A model generated the notes under the pieces. That model was not told the origin of the DNA. It worked only from the letters and a program-made list of their open reading frames with translations, and did not search any database. Shown piece by piece: positions 56,965 through 64,000 of a stretch of DNA of 64,000 bases (position 1 is the stretch's first letter; each line of letters opens with the position of its first letter). The DNA is from an uncultured Collinsella sp. (GTDB lineage: Bacteria; Actinomycetota; Coriobacteriia; Coriobacteriales; Coriobacteriaceae). The translations under genes were made by a program, and so were the position numbers. The DNA lies in the NCBI GenBank assembly GCA_900541855.1, contig UQLD01000012.1:6468-70467 (forward strand). Reading direction: 5' to 3'.

Positions 56965-58965
56965 GTGTCCAGATCAACAAGGCAATGCTGCGTTTCGGCT
57001 AATAAGAACGATGGCTTTTTGCGTGTGGCGGCGGCGTCGCCGCAGATTCGCGTGGCCGATGTCGAGGGCAATGCCGAGGTTGCGTTGGCGGCTGTTCGCG
57101 CGGCTGTCGAGCGCGGCGTTCGTGCTCTGGTGCTGCCCGAGCTTAACCTGACCGGTTATACCGCGGCCGATCTGTTCCATAACCGCACATTACTGCATGC
57201 CTGCGAGACCGCACTGGCACATATTCTCGATGAAACCCGCGAGTTGCCGATTGTCTTTACCATCGGCCTTCCCGTGGCGGTGGCCGAGAATATCTACAAC
57301 TGCGCCGCCGTGTGCTGCGCGGGCGAGCTTTTGGGCCTTACGGCCAAGAAGTATCTGCCCAACTATGGTGAGTTCTATGAGCGCCGTTGGTTTGCTCCGG
57401 CGCCTGCGGATCCCGTGTGGGTTGAATTTGCCGGTCAGGGTCCGGTTCCGCTGGGTTCGGGGCTTGTCTACCGTTGCTGTGATGAGGGCGTCGAGGACCT
57501 GGTGTTGGGCGTTGAGGTTTGCGAGGACCTGTGGGTGCCAGCACCTCCTTCGACCGAGATGGCGCTTGCCGGTGCGACGGTGATTCTCAATCCGTCGGCC
57601 TCGGACGAGATTATCGGCAAGGCAGACTATCGCCGCAGCCTCATCTCCAATCAGAGTGCGCGCCTGTACTGCGCCTATGCCTATGCAGATGCGAGCGAGG
57701 GCGAGTCCACGACCGACATGGTCTTTGCGGGGGAGAACCTCGTCTACGAAAACGGTTCGAAGCTCGCCGCGACGAAGCTCCTCACTTGCGATATGGCCGT
57801 CGCCGACGTTGACCTTGACCGCCTGGTTGCCGAGCGCCGTCGCTCGACGACGTGGACGCGCGCGGACGATGCGCCGGAGGCCACGACCGTTGAGTTTTCG
57901 TTTGAGGGCGTGCTGGCCAAAGAGCCTGTTCTGCGCGATGCCTGCGATATCGACCGCGTTTTCCCTCGCGCGCCTTTTGTGCCGGCCGACCACGGCGACC
58001 TGGCCGAGCGCTGCGAGACCATCCTCGACCTGCAGACTGCTGGCCTCAAGACCCGCCTTGCCCACACGGGTACCAAGGCTGCAGTCATCGGTCTTTCGGG
58101 CGGCCTGGACTCCACGCTGGCGCTGCTTGTGACCGTGCGTGCCTTCGATGCACTGGGGCTGCCGCGCACCGGTATCACGGCGGTCTCCATGCCAGGTTTT
58201 GGCACGACGCATCGCACCAAGTCCAATGCCGAGTCGCTTGCCCGCGACCTGGGCGTGAGCTTCCGCGAGGTTTCGATCCACGCGGCCGTGGAGCAGCACT
58301 TCAAGGACATTGAGCACGATCCTGCCGTGCAGGACGTGACTTACGAGAACAGCCAGGCCCGCGAGCGCACGCAGATTCTGATGGATCTGGCCAACCAGGC
58401 TGGCGGTTTTGTCATCGGTACGGGCGATCTGTCGGAGCTGGCGCTCGGCTGGGCTACCTATAACGGAGACCACATGAGCATGTATGCCGTCAATGCGAGC
58501 GTGCCCAAGACGCTTGTGCGCCATCTGGTGCGCTATGCGGCTGATGTCTTTGGCGGGCGTATTGCCGAGGTCTTGCTCGATATCTTCGATACGCCGGTAT
58601 CTCCCGAGCTTCTGCCGCCCACGGGCGACGGCGAGATTGCGCAGAAGACTGAGGATTTGGTGGGCCCGTACGAGTTGCACGACTACTTCCTCTACTACCT
58701 GCTGCGTTTTGGCTTTGAGCCGGGCAAGATCTACCGCATGGCGCTCAAGAGTTTCGAGGGTGTCTACGACGCCAAGACCGTCCACACGTGGTTGCGTACG
58801 TTCTACCGTCGCTTCTTTGCCCAGCAGTTTAAGCGCAGCTGCCTGCCCGATGGCCCCAAGGTGGGCTCGGTGACGCTCAGCCCGCGTGGCGATTGGCGTA
58901 TGCCGAGTGACGCCAGCTCACGTCTGTGGCTCGCACAGATCGACGCGCTCAATGCAATTGACTAA
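56965..58965 (+). CDS. nadE: NAD+ synthase (glutamine-hydrolysing)
   Basis: 666-aa two-domain enzyme for the last step of NAD synthesis. The N-terminal nitrilase-type glutaminase has ALVLPELNLTGYTAADLF (Glu), AKKYLPNYGEFYERRWF (Lys) and LGVEVCEDLWVP (Cys), the full triad. The C-terminal synthetase has the PP-loop AVIGLSGGLDSTLALLV near residue 375, KSNAESLARDLGVSFREVSI and GDLSELALGWATYNGDHMSMYAVNASVPKTLV. It starts at GTG with a weak purine-rich upstream GAAGGGG; the true start could be slightly later, before FLRVAAASPQIR. A terminator follows. Confidence 0.94.
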   Translation: MSRSTRQCCVSANKNDGFLRVAAASPQIRVADVEGNAEVALAAVRAAVERGVRALVLPELNLTGYTAADLFHNRTLLHACETALAHILDETRELPIVFTIGLPVAVAENIYNCAAVCCAGELLGLTAKKYLPNYGEFYERRWFAPAPADPVWVEFAGQGPVPLGSGLVYRCCDEGVEDLVLGVEVCEDLWVPAPPSTEMALAGATVILNPSASDEIIGKADYRRSLISNQSARLYCAYAYADASEGESTTDMVFAGENLVYENGSKLAATKLLTCDMAVADVDLDRLVAERRRSTTWTRADDAPEATTVEFSFEGVLAKEPVLRDACDIDRVFPRAPFVPADHGDLAERCETILDLQTAGLKTRLAHTGTKAAVIGLSGGLDSTLALLVTVRAFDALGLPRTGITAVSMPGFGTTHRTKSNAESLARDLGVSFREVSIHAAVEQHFKDIEHDPAVQDVTYENSQARERTQILMDLANQAGGFVIGTGDLSELALGWATYNGDHMSMYAVNASVPKTLVRHLVRYAADVFGGRIAEVLLDIFDTPVSPELLPPTGDGEIAQKTEDLVGPYELHDYFLYYLLRFGFEPGKIYRMALKSFEGVYDAKTVHTWLRTFYRRFFAQQFKRSCLPDGPKVGSVTLSPRGDWRMPSDASSRLWLAQIDALNAID

Positions 58966-59033
58966 GGTTGGCTAAATTGAACCAATACGGGGGTTGCAAG
59001 CGTTACACTTTTGCAATCTGATGGCCCGTATCG

Positions 59034-59065
59034 CGCGGCGCTCTTGTCGGAGCGCCGCGTTTTTT
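59034..59065 (+). terminator. Terminator between nadE and the aminotransferase
   Basis: CGCGGCGCTC (59034-59043), TTGTCG loop, GAGCGCCGCG (59050-59059), TTTTTT. Confidence 0.9.
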
Positions 59066-59083
59066 ATATCGAAAGGTGGCACC

Positions 59084-60247
59084 ATGCAGGCATCGCAGCG
59101 TCTCGACCGCTTTGGCGCGGAGGTTTTCGCCTCGCTCAACAACAAACTGCTCGCGCTGAAGGCCCAGGGCAAGACCATTTACAACATGAGCGTGGGCACG
59201 CCCGACTTTAAGCCGTACGACCACGTGGTCGAGGCACTCACGCAAGCAGCCCAAGATCCCGAGATGTGGAAGTATGCCCTGCGCGACCTGCCCGAACTCA
59301 AGCAAGCCGTGTGCGATTACTATGAGCGTCGCTTTGGCGTTTCGGGCATTACGCCGTCTATGGTGCAGTCGTGCAACGGCACGCAGGAGGGCGTGGGCCA
59401 TTTGGGCCTGGCCCTGCTCGATCCGGGTGACACCATTCTGGTTCCCGATCCGTGCTACCCGGTCTTTGAGGCGGGTGCCAAGATTGCCGATGCCAAGCTC
59501 GAGTACTATCCGTTGGTCGCCGAGCATAATTACCTGCCCTATGTGGCGGGTATCGATTCCGAGGTGGCCGATCGTGCCAAGTATATGATCGTGTCGCTGC
59601 CCGCGAACCCGGTCGGCTCGGTGGGCACGCCCGAGGTCTACGAGGAGATTATCGCCTTTGCCCGCGAGCATGATCTGCTCATCGTCCATGACAACGCATA
59701 CTCCGACATCGTGTTCGACGGCGAGCCGGGCGGCAGCTTCTTGCAGTATCCCGGTGCGCTTGAGGTGGGCGTGGAGTTCTTCTCGCTTTCCAAGTCGTTT
59801 AACGTCACCGGTGCCCGCATCGGCTTTTTGGTCGGTCGCGAGGATGTGGTCTCTGCCTTTGCCAAGCTGCGCAGCCAGATCGACTTTGGTATGTTCTTCC
59901 CGATTCAGAAGGCCGCCATCGCGTGCCTTAATGGCCCGCGCGATGAGGTCGAGGCGCAGCGTCTGAAGTACCAGGAACGCCGCGATGCCCTGTGCGACGG
60001 TCTTGAGGACCTGGGCTGGGAGCGTCCCAACGCGCATGGCTCTATGTTTGTGTGGGCCAAGCTTCCCGGTGGTCGCACCGATTCCATGGCGTTTTGCGAG
60101 GAGCTTATGGAGAAGGCCGGCGTTGTGGTGACGCCGGGCGCGAGCTTTGGCCCTTCGGGCGAGGGGCACGTGCGTATGGCACTGGTCCTGCCGCCCGATC
60201 AGATCGCTTTGGCTGTCGAGGCCATTCGCGAGGCGGGCCTGTATTAG
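59084..60247 (+). CDS. PLP-dependent class I/II aminotransferase
   Basis: 387-aa cytosolic aminotransferase of the aspartate/LL-diaminopimelate type. Motifs: IYNMSVGTPDFKPYDHVVEAL, YALRDLPELKQAVCDYYERRFGV, CNGTQEGVGHLGLALLDPGDTILVPDPCYPVF, ANPVGSVGTPEVYEEI, HDNAYSDIVFDG and the PLP Lys in FFSLSKSFNVTGARIGFLVG near residue 240. The Arg that binds the substrate carboxylate is near the end (HVRMALVLP). It resembles DapL-like and alanine/aspartate-type enzymes; specificity is uncertain. The start ATG follows GAAAGGTGGCACC, directly after the nadE terminator. Confidence 0.9.
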   Translation: MQASQRLDRFGAEVFASLNNKLLALKAQGKTIYNMSVGTPDFKPYDHVVEALTQAAQDPEMWKYALRDLPELKQAVCDYYERRFGVSGITPSMVQSCNGTQEGVGHLGLALLDPGDTILVPDPCYPVFEAGAKIADAKLEYYPLVAEHNYLPYVAGIDSEVADRAKYMIVSLPANPVGSVGTPEVYEEIIAFAREHDLLIVHDNAYSDIVFDGEPGGSFLQYPGALEVGVEFFSLSKSFNVTGARIGFLVGREDVVSAFAKLRSQIDFGMFFPIQKAAIACLNGPRDEVEAQRLKYQERRDALCDGLEDLGWERPNAHGSMFVWAKLPGGRTDSMAFCEELMEKAGVVVTPGASFGPSGEGHVRMALVLPPDQIALAVEAIREAGLY

Positions 60248-60391
60248 AAACCTATTTCGACTCGTCAATAGCTCGAAACCGATTTCGTGCAGTTATTTTA
60301 CGAATTCTGCAAACAATTTCGGTAAACGGTCGATTTTTGGCTGCGAATAGGAGCATAATCAAAGTCCCGATTGGATGTATTGGGATTACGG

Positions 60392-60424
60392 CAAGCCGCT
60401 CGGGTCGTTCCCGGGCGGCTTGTT
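60392..60424 (+). promoter_or_regulatory. Hairpin in the lactate dehydrogenase leader
   Basis: CAAGCCGCTCGGG (60392-60404), TCGTT loop, CCCGGGCGGCTTG (60410-60422) then TTTG. It is a strong stem about 27 nt before the start codon and may be an attenuator or the end of a short leader transcript. Confidence 0.55.
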
Positions 60425-60448
60425 TGTGGAGAGAGATGGGAGTTTCTA

Positions 60449-61399
60449 ATGGTTAACGAGAAGAAGGTCGCTATTGTCGGTTGCGGTTTCGTCGGTTCGT
60501 CTTCGGCGTTCGCTCTGATGCAGAGCGGTCTGTTCTCCGAGATGGTCCTCATCGACGTGGACAAGAACCGCGCCGAGGGTGAGGCTCTGGATATCGCGCA
60601 CGGCATGACGTTTGCCGAGCCGATGAAGATCTACGCCGGCGATTATTCCGATGTCGCCGACGCCGCCATGATCGTCGTCACCGCTGGCGCTGCCCAGAAG
60701 CCCGGTGAGACCCGCCTGGACCTGGTCAACAAGAACGTCAACATCTTTAAGTCCATTATCCCCGAGATTAAGAAGTCCGGCTTCGACGGCATTCTGCTAA
60801 TCGTCTCCAACCCGGTTGATGTTCTGACCTATGCTGCCATCAAGATGTCCGGCCTGCCCGAGGGCCATGTCATCGGCTCCGGCACCGTGCTCGACACTGG
60901 CCGTCTGCAGCAGATGCTTGGTGCCCACGTCGAGGTTGACCCGCGCGACGTTCAGGCCTATGTCATGGGTGAGCACGGCGACTCCGAGTTTGTCGCTTGG
61001 TCCAGCGCCCAGGTTGCCGGCGTGCCGCTGAACACCTTCTGCGAGCTTCACGGCCACCTGGAGCATGAGGCTGCCGAGAAGCGCATCGCCGAGGACGTTA
61101 AGAACTCCGCCTACACCATCATCGAGAAGAAGCACGCCACCTACTACGGCGTCGCCATGGCCGTTAAGCGCATCTGCACCGCTGTTATGCGTGATGAGCA
61201 GACCGTTCTGCCCGTTTCCTCGCTCATGGTGGGCGAGTATGGCCTGTCCGATCTGGCCATCTCCATGCCGACGGTCGTTGGCCGCGACGGCGTCGTCTGC
61301 CGCGTCCCCGTGCCGCTGAACGATGACGAGCAGCATGAGCTCACCGCCTCCGCCAAGGCCCTCAAGGACATCATCGACAGCGTCGACTTCTCCTGCTAA
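60449..61399 (+). CDS. ldh: L-lactate dehydrogenase
   Basis: 316-aa NAD-dependent enzyme reducing pyruvate to L-lactate in fermentation. Rossmann motif KVAIVGCGFVGSSSAFAL at residues 6-23, VTAGAAQKPGETRLDLVNKN (Gln and Arg of the substrate loop, indicating lactate rather than malate), LIVSNPVDVLTYAA, SGTVLDTGRLQQML (Asp) and the catalytic-His motif GEHGDSEFVAWSSAQVAGVPL. Length is typical. The start ATG follows GATGGGAGTTTCT. It is preceded by a 200-nt leader with a strong hairpin and followed by a terminator at 61433. Confidence 0.95.
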   Translation: MVNEKKVAIVGCGFVGSSSAFALMQSGLFSEMVLIDVDKNRAEGEALDIAHGMTFAEPMKIYAGDYSDVADAAMIVVTAGAAQKPGETRLDLVNKNVNIFKSIIPEIKKSGFDGILLIVSNPVDVLTYAAIKMSGLPEGHVIGSGTVLDTGRLQQMLGAHVEVDPRDVQAYVMGEHGDSEFVAWSSAQVAGVPLNTFCELHGHLEHEAAEKRIAEDVKNSAYTIIEKKHATYYGVAMAVKRICTAVMRDEQTVLPVSSLMVGEYGLSDLAISMPTVVGRDGVVCRVPVPLNDDEQHELTASAKALKDIIDSVDFSC

Positions 61400-61432
61400 A
61401 TTCGGCTCGTTTGGGCAACAGGCTACAATGAA

Positions 61433-61466
61433 AGGCGTCCGGGCCACACGGTCCGGGCGCCTTTTT
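61433..61466 (+). terminator. Terminator after ldh
   Basis: AGGCGTCCGGG pairs with TCCGGGCGCCT, followed by TTTTT. Confidence 0.85.
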
Positions 61467-61467
61467 A

Positions 61468-61498
61468 GTGCGAGGGGGGGTCAGGTTACTTTGCACCA
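61468..61498 (+). repeat. Small dispersed repeat, copy upstream of the Mbeg1-like gene
   Basis: The GTGC...GGGGTCAGGTTACTTTGCACCA core (61477-61498) matches the reverse complement of 62694-62715 in 20 of 22 positions. Confidence 0.65.
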
Positions 61499-61528
61499 CC
61501 CCAATGCACCATAGTTGATGGGAGGGCC

Positions 61529-62689
61529 ATGTCGGATTCGCCTAATTTTTTGACCTATGCCCAGACGGCGTTTGATCCGTTTGAGGAACGGCCGTTCTGC
61601 GCGGTGGATAGCCTGGTCTTTGCGTGGTTGTCCTATTTGCGTTTGCCGGGTGATATGGCGGAGCTGACGAACTGGCAGGGCCTAGACGTACGCGAGCTGC
61701 TGCGCGCCGAGTGCTACCAAGACATGATTGGCGACCTGTGGGATCCGGAGGGGAGTCGTGCCCTGTTGGAGGCTGTGGCAGCAAGCCCTCGCTACCGTGG
61801 CGTTCGTGTTTGCGGCTATCGTAGCGTGAGTGATGCCGAGACAACGGAGCAGTTTGCGGCCATGACGTTCCGATTTCCGGCGGGGTTTAGCTATCTTGCC
61901 TTCCGGGGGACCGACAGCACGATTGTGGGCTGGAAAGAGGACTTTAACATGGCGTTCCGGTGTCCTGTGCCGGCCCAGGAATCCGCGGCGCGTTATGTAG
62001 ACGAGGCGGCGGATGCGATTGACGGGCCGCTTTTGTGTGGAGGTCATTCCAAGGGTGGAAACCTTGCGGTGTACGGTGCGGCGATGTGCCCCGATGTCGC
62101 CCGTGAGCGAATCGAACGGGCGTATTCCCATGATGGTCCGGGCTTCGTCGAGGAGTTTCTGAGCGGCAACGCCTTCGCCGACCTATCCGGTCGAATCGAC
62201 AAGACGCTACCTCGGTCGTCGATCTTTGGCATGATGTTCGAGACACAGGAGGACTATGCCATCGTTGAGAGCACCGAGTTCAGCCTGCTTCAGCATAATC
62301 CCTTTAGCTGGGTGGTTGATGGTCGCGACTTCGTGTACTGTGAGCGCCTGTCCGCCGGTGCTCGATACGTTGATGGCTCCATTCGCGAGATGCTGCTTGC
62401 GGTGTCGCCTAACGAGCGCGAGCGTTTTGTAGATGCGTTGTTCTCCGTGCTTGAGGCTACGGGTGCTGAGCGGTTTGCGGATATCGCTGGGAATCTGCGC
62501 GAGAGCCTGCCCGTGATGCTCCAGGCTGCGCAAGGCTTTGACAAGGATACGCGACGCTTTGTCTCGCAGACTATCGTTGCGATTCTTAAGTGTGCGCTTC
62601 TGCCCAAACGTCCCCAGATCGACATGCCCGCTGCCGGCAAGAGCTTGGCAGAACAGCTCGAGGCTTGGCAGTCCGAGCTCCTGCGCTAA
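61529..62689 (+). CDS. Mbeg1-like (DUF2974) alpha/beta hydrolase
   Basis: 386 aa. The N-terminal part is FLTYAQTAFDPFEERPFCAVDSLVFAWLSYLRLP. The lipase-like core is FSYLAFRGTDSTIVGWKEDFNMAF followed by LLCGGHSKGGNLAVYGA, where GHSKG is the nucleophile elbow (Ser near residue 176). YSHDGPGFVEEFL contains a possible acid. A C-terminal helical region ends the chain. It is common in gut Firmicutes and Actinobacteria, likely an esterase or lipase with unknown substrate. No signal peptide is visible. The ATG follows GATGGGAGGGCC. It is flanked by inverted copies of a small repeat. Confidence 0.87.
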   Translation: MSDSPNFLTYAQTAFDPFEERPFCAVDSLVFAWLSYLRLPGDMAELTNWQGLDVRELLRAECYQDMIGDLWDPEGSRALLEAVAASPRYRGVRVCGYRSVSDAETTEQFAAMTFRFPAGFSYLAFRGTDSTIVGWKEDFNMAFRCPVPAQESAARYVDEAADAIDGPLLCGGHSKGGNLAVYGAAMCPDVARERIERAYSHDGPGFVEEFLSGNAFADLSGRIDKTLPRSSIFGMMFETQEDYAIVESTEFSLLQHNPFSWVVDGRDFVYCERLSAGARYVDGSIREMLLAVSPNERERFVDALFSVLEATGAERFADIAGNLRESLPVMLQAAQGFDKDTRRFVSQTIVAILKCALLPKRPQIDMPAAGKSLAEQLEAWQSELLR

Positions 62690-62693
62690 CCAT

Positions 62694-62723
62694 TGGTGCA
62701 AAGCAACCTGTCCCCGATGCACC
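62694..62723 (-). repeat. Small dispersed repeat, inverted copy downstream of the Mbeg1-like gene
   Basis: TGGTGCAAAGCAACCTGTCCCC then GATGCACC. It also has its own TTGGTGCA/TGCACCAA ends (62693-62725), so it can fold as a short stem. Confidence 0.65.
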
Positions 62724-62800
62724 AATCTTCGATGCGCCTGGGGCGGGATCGACCGCTATACTGGTTCGTGCCGAAATCGATCTAGAACGGAATGCCGTAT

Positions 62801-63805
62801 ATGAAAATCAATCACGCGATTCTGCATATCCTGGACTTTGACTCTGCCGTCAACGTTATGAGCCAGCGCGAGCTCGATATCGAGAGCCGCACCGTGCGTA
62901 ATTTCGTAACCACGCACCTGCGGCGCGCTCGTACCTCGGCTGATAACAAGCGTGCCACGTTTGCCGAGAACTCCGCATTCGGCGGCGAGCTCAAGGGCTA
63001 TTTCTTTGGTGAGCGTGAGTTCGTGGATCTGTCTCAGCAGATTGCGGAGTTCATCTCTTCCGAACTTACCAAGGCCGAGAAAGCCGAGTCCACTGACGTG
63101 CTCGTGGCCGATTTTGACGACGATGAGGATGCCCGCTGGTTTGCCGTGATGCTGCTGGGCTCCAAGCAGGCTTTTATGCACGAGGTGGGTCGCGAAGAGG
63201 GCGAGGTGCGCAACGACATTGCGCGCCACTACGCCATTCTGCCGAATCCCTCGCAAAAGGTGCCGAGCTATGCAATCGTGCGTGCGAGTACCATGGAGAT
63301 CGGCTACGTGGACAAGAAGCGCAAGATTGCCGGCGAGGACCGTATGCTTATCCCCGATGGCCTGCTGCAGTGCGACACGGGCGTATCGGGCAAGGAGGTC
63401 ATCGACACCGTGACGCGTGTGGTCGAGGAAGTCGCCGAGGAGCACGGTGCCAACACGGCTGTAGCGCTCGCCAAGGTTAAGGCTGCCGTTGCCGAGAAGG
63501 TCGAGGATGACGAGGAGCTGCCGCCTTGGGATATCGTCGACGAGGTCTTTGAGAACGAACCGGTTATCAAGGAGAGCGTGCGCGCGGCACTGACCGAGGA
63601 GAAGGTGCCCGAGCGCGTGCCCGTGGAGCGCAAACAGGTCGAGCGCGCAGCTGTGCGCAATCACAAGATCCGTACCGACACGGGTATCGAAATCAGCTTC
63701 CCGGCCGAGATGGGTTCGAACTCCGAATACATCGAGTTCGTCAACGAGCCCAACGGCCTCATCTCCATCGAGCTCAAAAACATCGGGTCAATTGAGAATC
63801 GATAA
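62801..63805 (+). CDS. Nucleoid-associated protein (NdpA/YejK-type)
   Basis: 334 aa. Family pattern: MKINHAILHILDFDSAVNV at the N-terminus, FVTTHLRRARTSADNKRATF, VLVADFDDDEDARWFAVMLLGSKQAFMH and the long middle KVPSYAIVRASTMEIGYVDKKRKIAGEDRMLIPDGLLQC. The C-terminal half is helical and charged, ending with TDTGIEISFPAEMGSNSEYIEFVNEPNGLISIELKNI. Members bind the nucleoid; mechanism unknown. I chose the second in-frame ATG because the first (62792) has the purine-rich region too close. It is monocistronic and followed by a strong terminator. Confidence 0.87.
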   Translation: MKINHAILHILDFDSAVNVMSQRELDIESRTVRNFVTTHLRRARTSADNKRATFAENSAFGGELKGYFFGEREFVDLSQQIAEFISSELTKAEKAESTDVLVADFDDDEDARWFAVMLLGSKQAFMHEVGREEGEVRNDIARHYAILPNPSQKVPSYAIVRASTMEIGYVDKKRKIAGEDRMLIPDGLLQCDTGVSGKEVIDTVTRVVEEVAEEHGANTAVALAKVKAAVAEKVEDDEELPPWDIVDEVFENEPVIKESVRAALTEEKVPERVPVERKQVERAAVRNHKIRTDTGIEISFPAEMGSNSEYIEFVNEPNGLISIELKNIGSIENR

Positions 63806-63832
63806 ACTGCGCTTGTAAGCTGCAGACAAAAC

Positions 63833-63867
63833 AAAGGCCGAAGCTCCGTTGGTGCTTCGGCCTTTTT
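63833..63867 (+). terminator. Terminator after the nucleoid-associated protein gene
   Basis: AAAGGCCGAAGC (63833-63844) and GCTTCGGCC (63854-63862) with a T-run. The remaining 133 nt to the window end show no gene or site that I can support. Confidence 0.9.
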
Positions 63868-64000
63868 GCTTGGGATTGAATTGCGCCGCAGGTTGAGCAT
63901 GCGTCAGCGAAAACGACCCAGAGCGAGCAAGGTGACGTGAAAGAGGTGTTAGCGCCGGAATAATTTAGCCAAATATAGTCGGCCGAGATTGACCAATCCC

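Noticed and set aside
57190..58785. 531-codon minus-strand ORF opposite nadE
   Set aside because: Arg/Gly/His-rich shadow translation; nadE is certain.
1..64000. tRNA, rRNA and CRISPR arrays
   Set aside because: No T-arm-like tRNA ends in proper context, no rRNA blocks, and no regularly spaced repeats were found on reading both strands.

Overview
This window looks like chromosomal DNA from a Coriobacteriia gut anaerobe, most probably Collinsella. The evidence is a high-GC coding style with strong AAGGAGG-type ribosome binding sites, the mix of actinobacterial and Firmicutes-like genes, and familiar Coriobacteriia families (DUF3793 next to flavodoxin, YolD-like plus Y-family polymerase, LPxTG-like surface proteins, Mbeg1-like hydrolase, L-lactate dehydrogenase). 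This assignment is inference from gene content. I found no rRNA, tRNA, CRISPR array, integrase or insertion-sequence transposase.

Layout. 0-19 kb is housekeeping and nutrient uptake: M19 dipeptidase, a SlyD-like prolyl isomerase with a UreE-like metallochaperone, HAD phosphatase, Fur-family regulator, acylphosphatase and sugar-type oxidoreductase, RNase HI, LysR divergent from metY (which has a short Cys-containing leader peptide ORF), secreted proteins, PanE-like reductase, Fe-S aldo/keto reductase, Gfo/Idh/MocA oxidoreductase, endonuclease IV, a polar amino acid ABC transporter, and flavodoxin with DUF3793. 19-27 kb has a membrane-anchored copper-type HMA protein behind a CsoR-like palindrome, a large sortase-type surface protein, an SOS operon (Y-family polymerase and YolD-like protein behind two LexA boxes), half of an Fe-ADH, and pgi. 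27-30 kb is a three-gene minus-strand unit: a TM-less VirD4/TraG-type ATPase, a ClpP-like protease and an unknown protein.

30-43.5 kb has two HAD phosphatases and then a large catabolic locus headed by a GntR/UTRA regulator. It encodes a YfcC-type transporter, an amidohydrolase, FrlC-like epimerase, FrlB-like SIS deglycase and FrlD-like kinase. After an internal hairpin come a second FrlD-like kinase, a PF04909-type hydrolase, a YjbQ protein, a BtpA/SgcQ protein and an FGGY kinase. The first half resembles the fructoselysine (Amadori product) pathway; the second half has no pathway that I recognise.

43.5-52.4 kb has TatD, TcdA, an SdpR/SdpI pair, EttA, a Tat-exported papain-like protein with a lipoprotein, and two low-complexity proteins. 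52.5-56.8 kb is visibly AT-richer. It holds a small unknown protein, a DUF2087 protein, an MFS transporter, a B12-binding radical SAM enzyme split by a perfect 10-bp tandem duplication, and a 36-codon peptide ORF just before a terminator. This resembles a RiPP (ribosomally made, modified peptide) cluster. 57-64 kb returns to housekeeping: NadE, an aminotransferase, L-LDH, an Mbeg1-like hydrolase flanked by inverted copies of a small repeat, and a nucleoid-associated protein.

Most striking for follow-up: the split B12-radical SAM/peptide locus, the ATPase-ClpP pair, the Frl-like cluster with its uncharacterised second half, two 76-bp 5'-leader elements with four compensatory base-pair changes, and the metY leader peptide. 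Gene starts were mostly moved from the longest ORF to the ATG/GTG/TTG behind a visible Shine-Dalgarno sequence.
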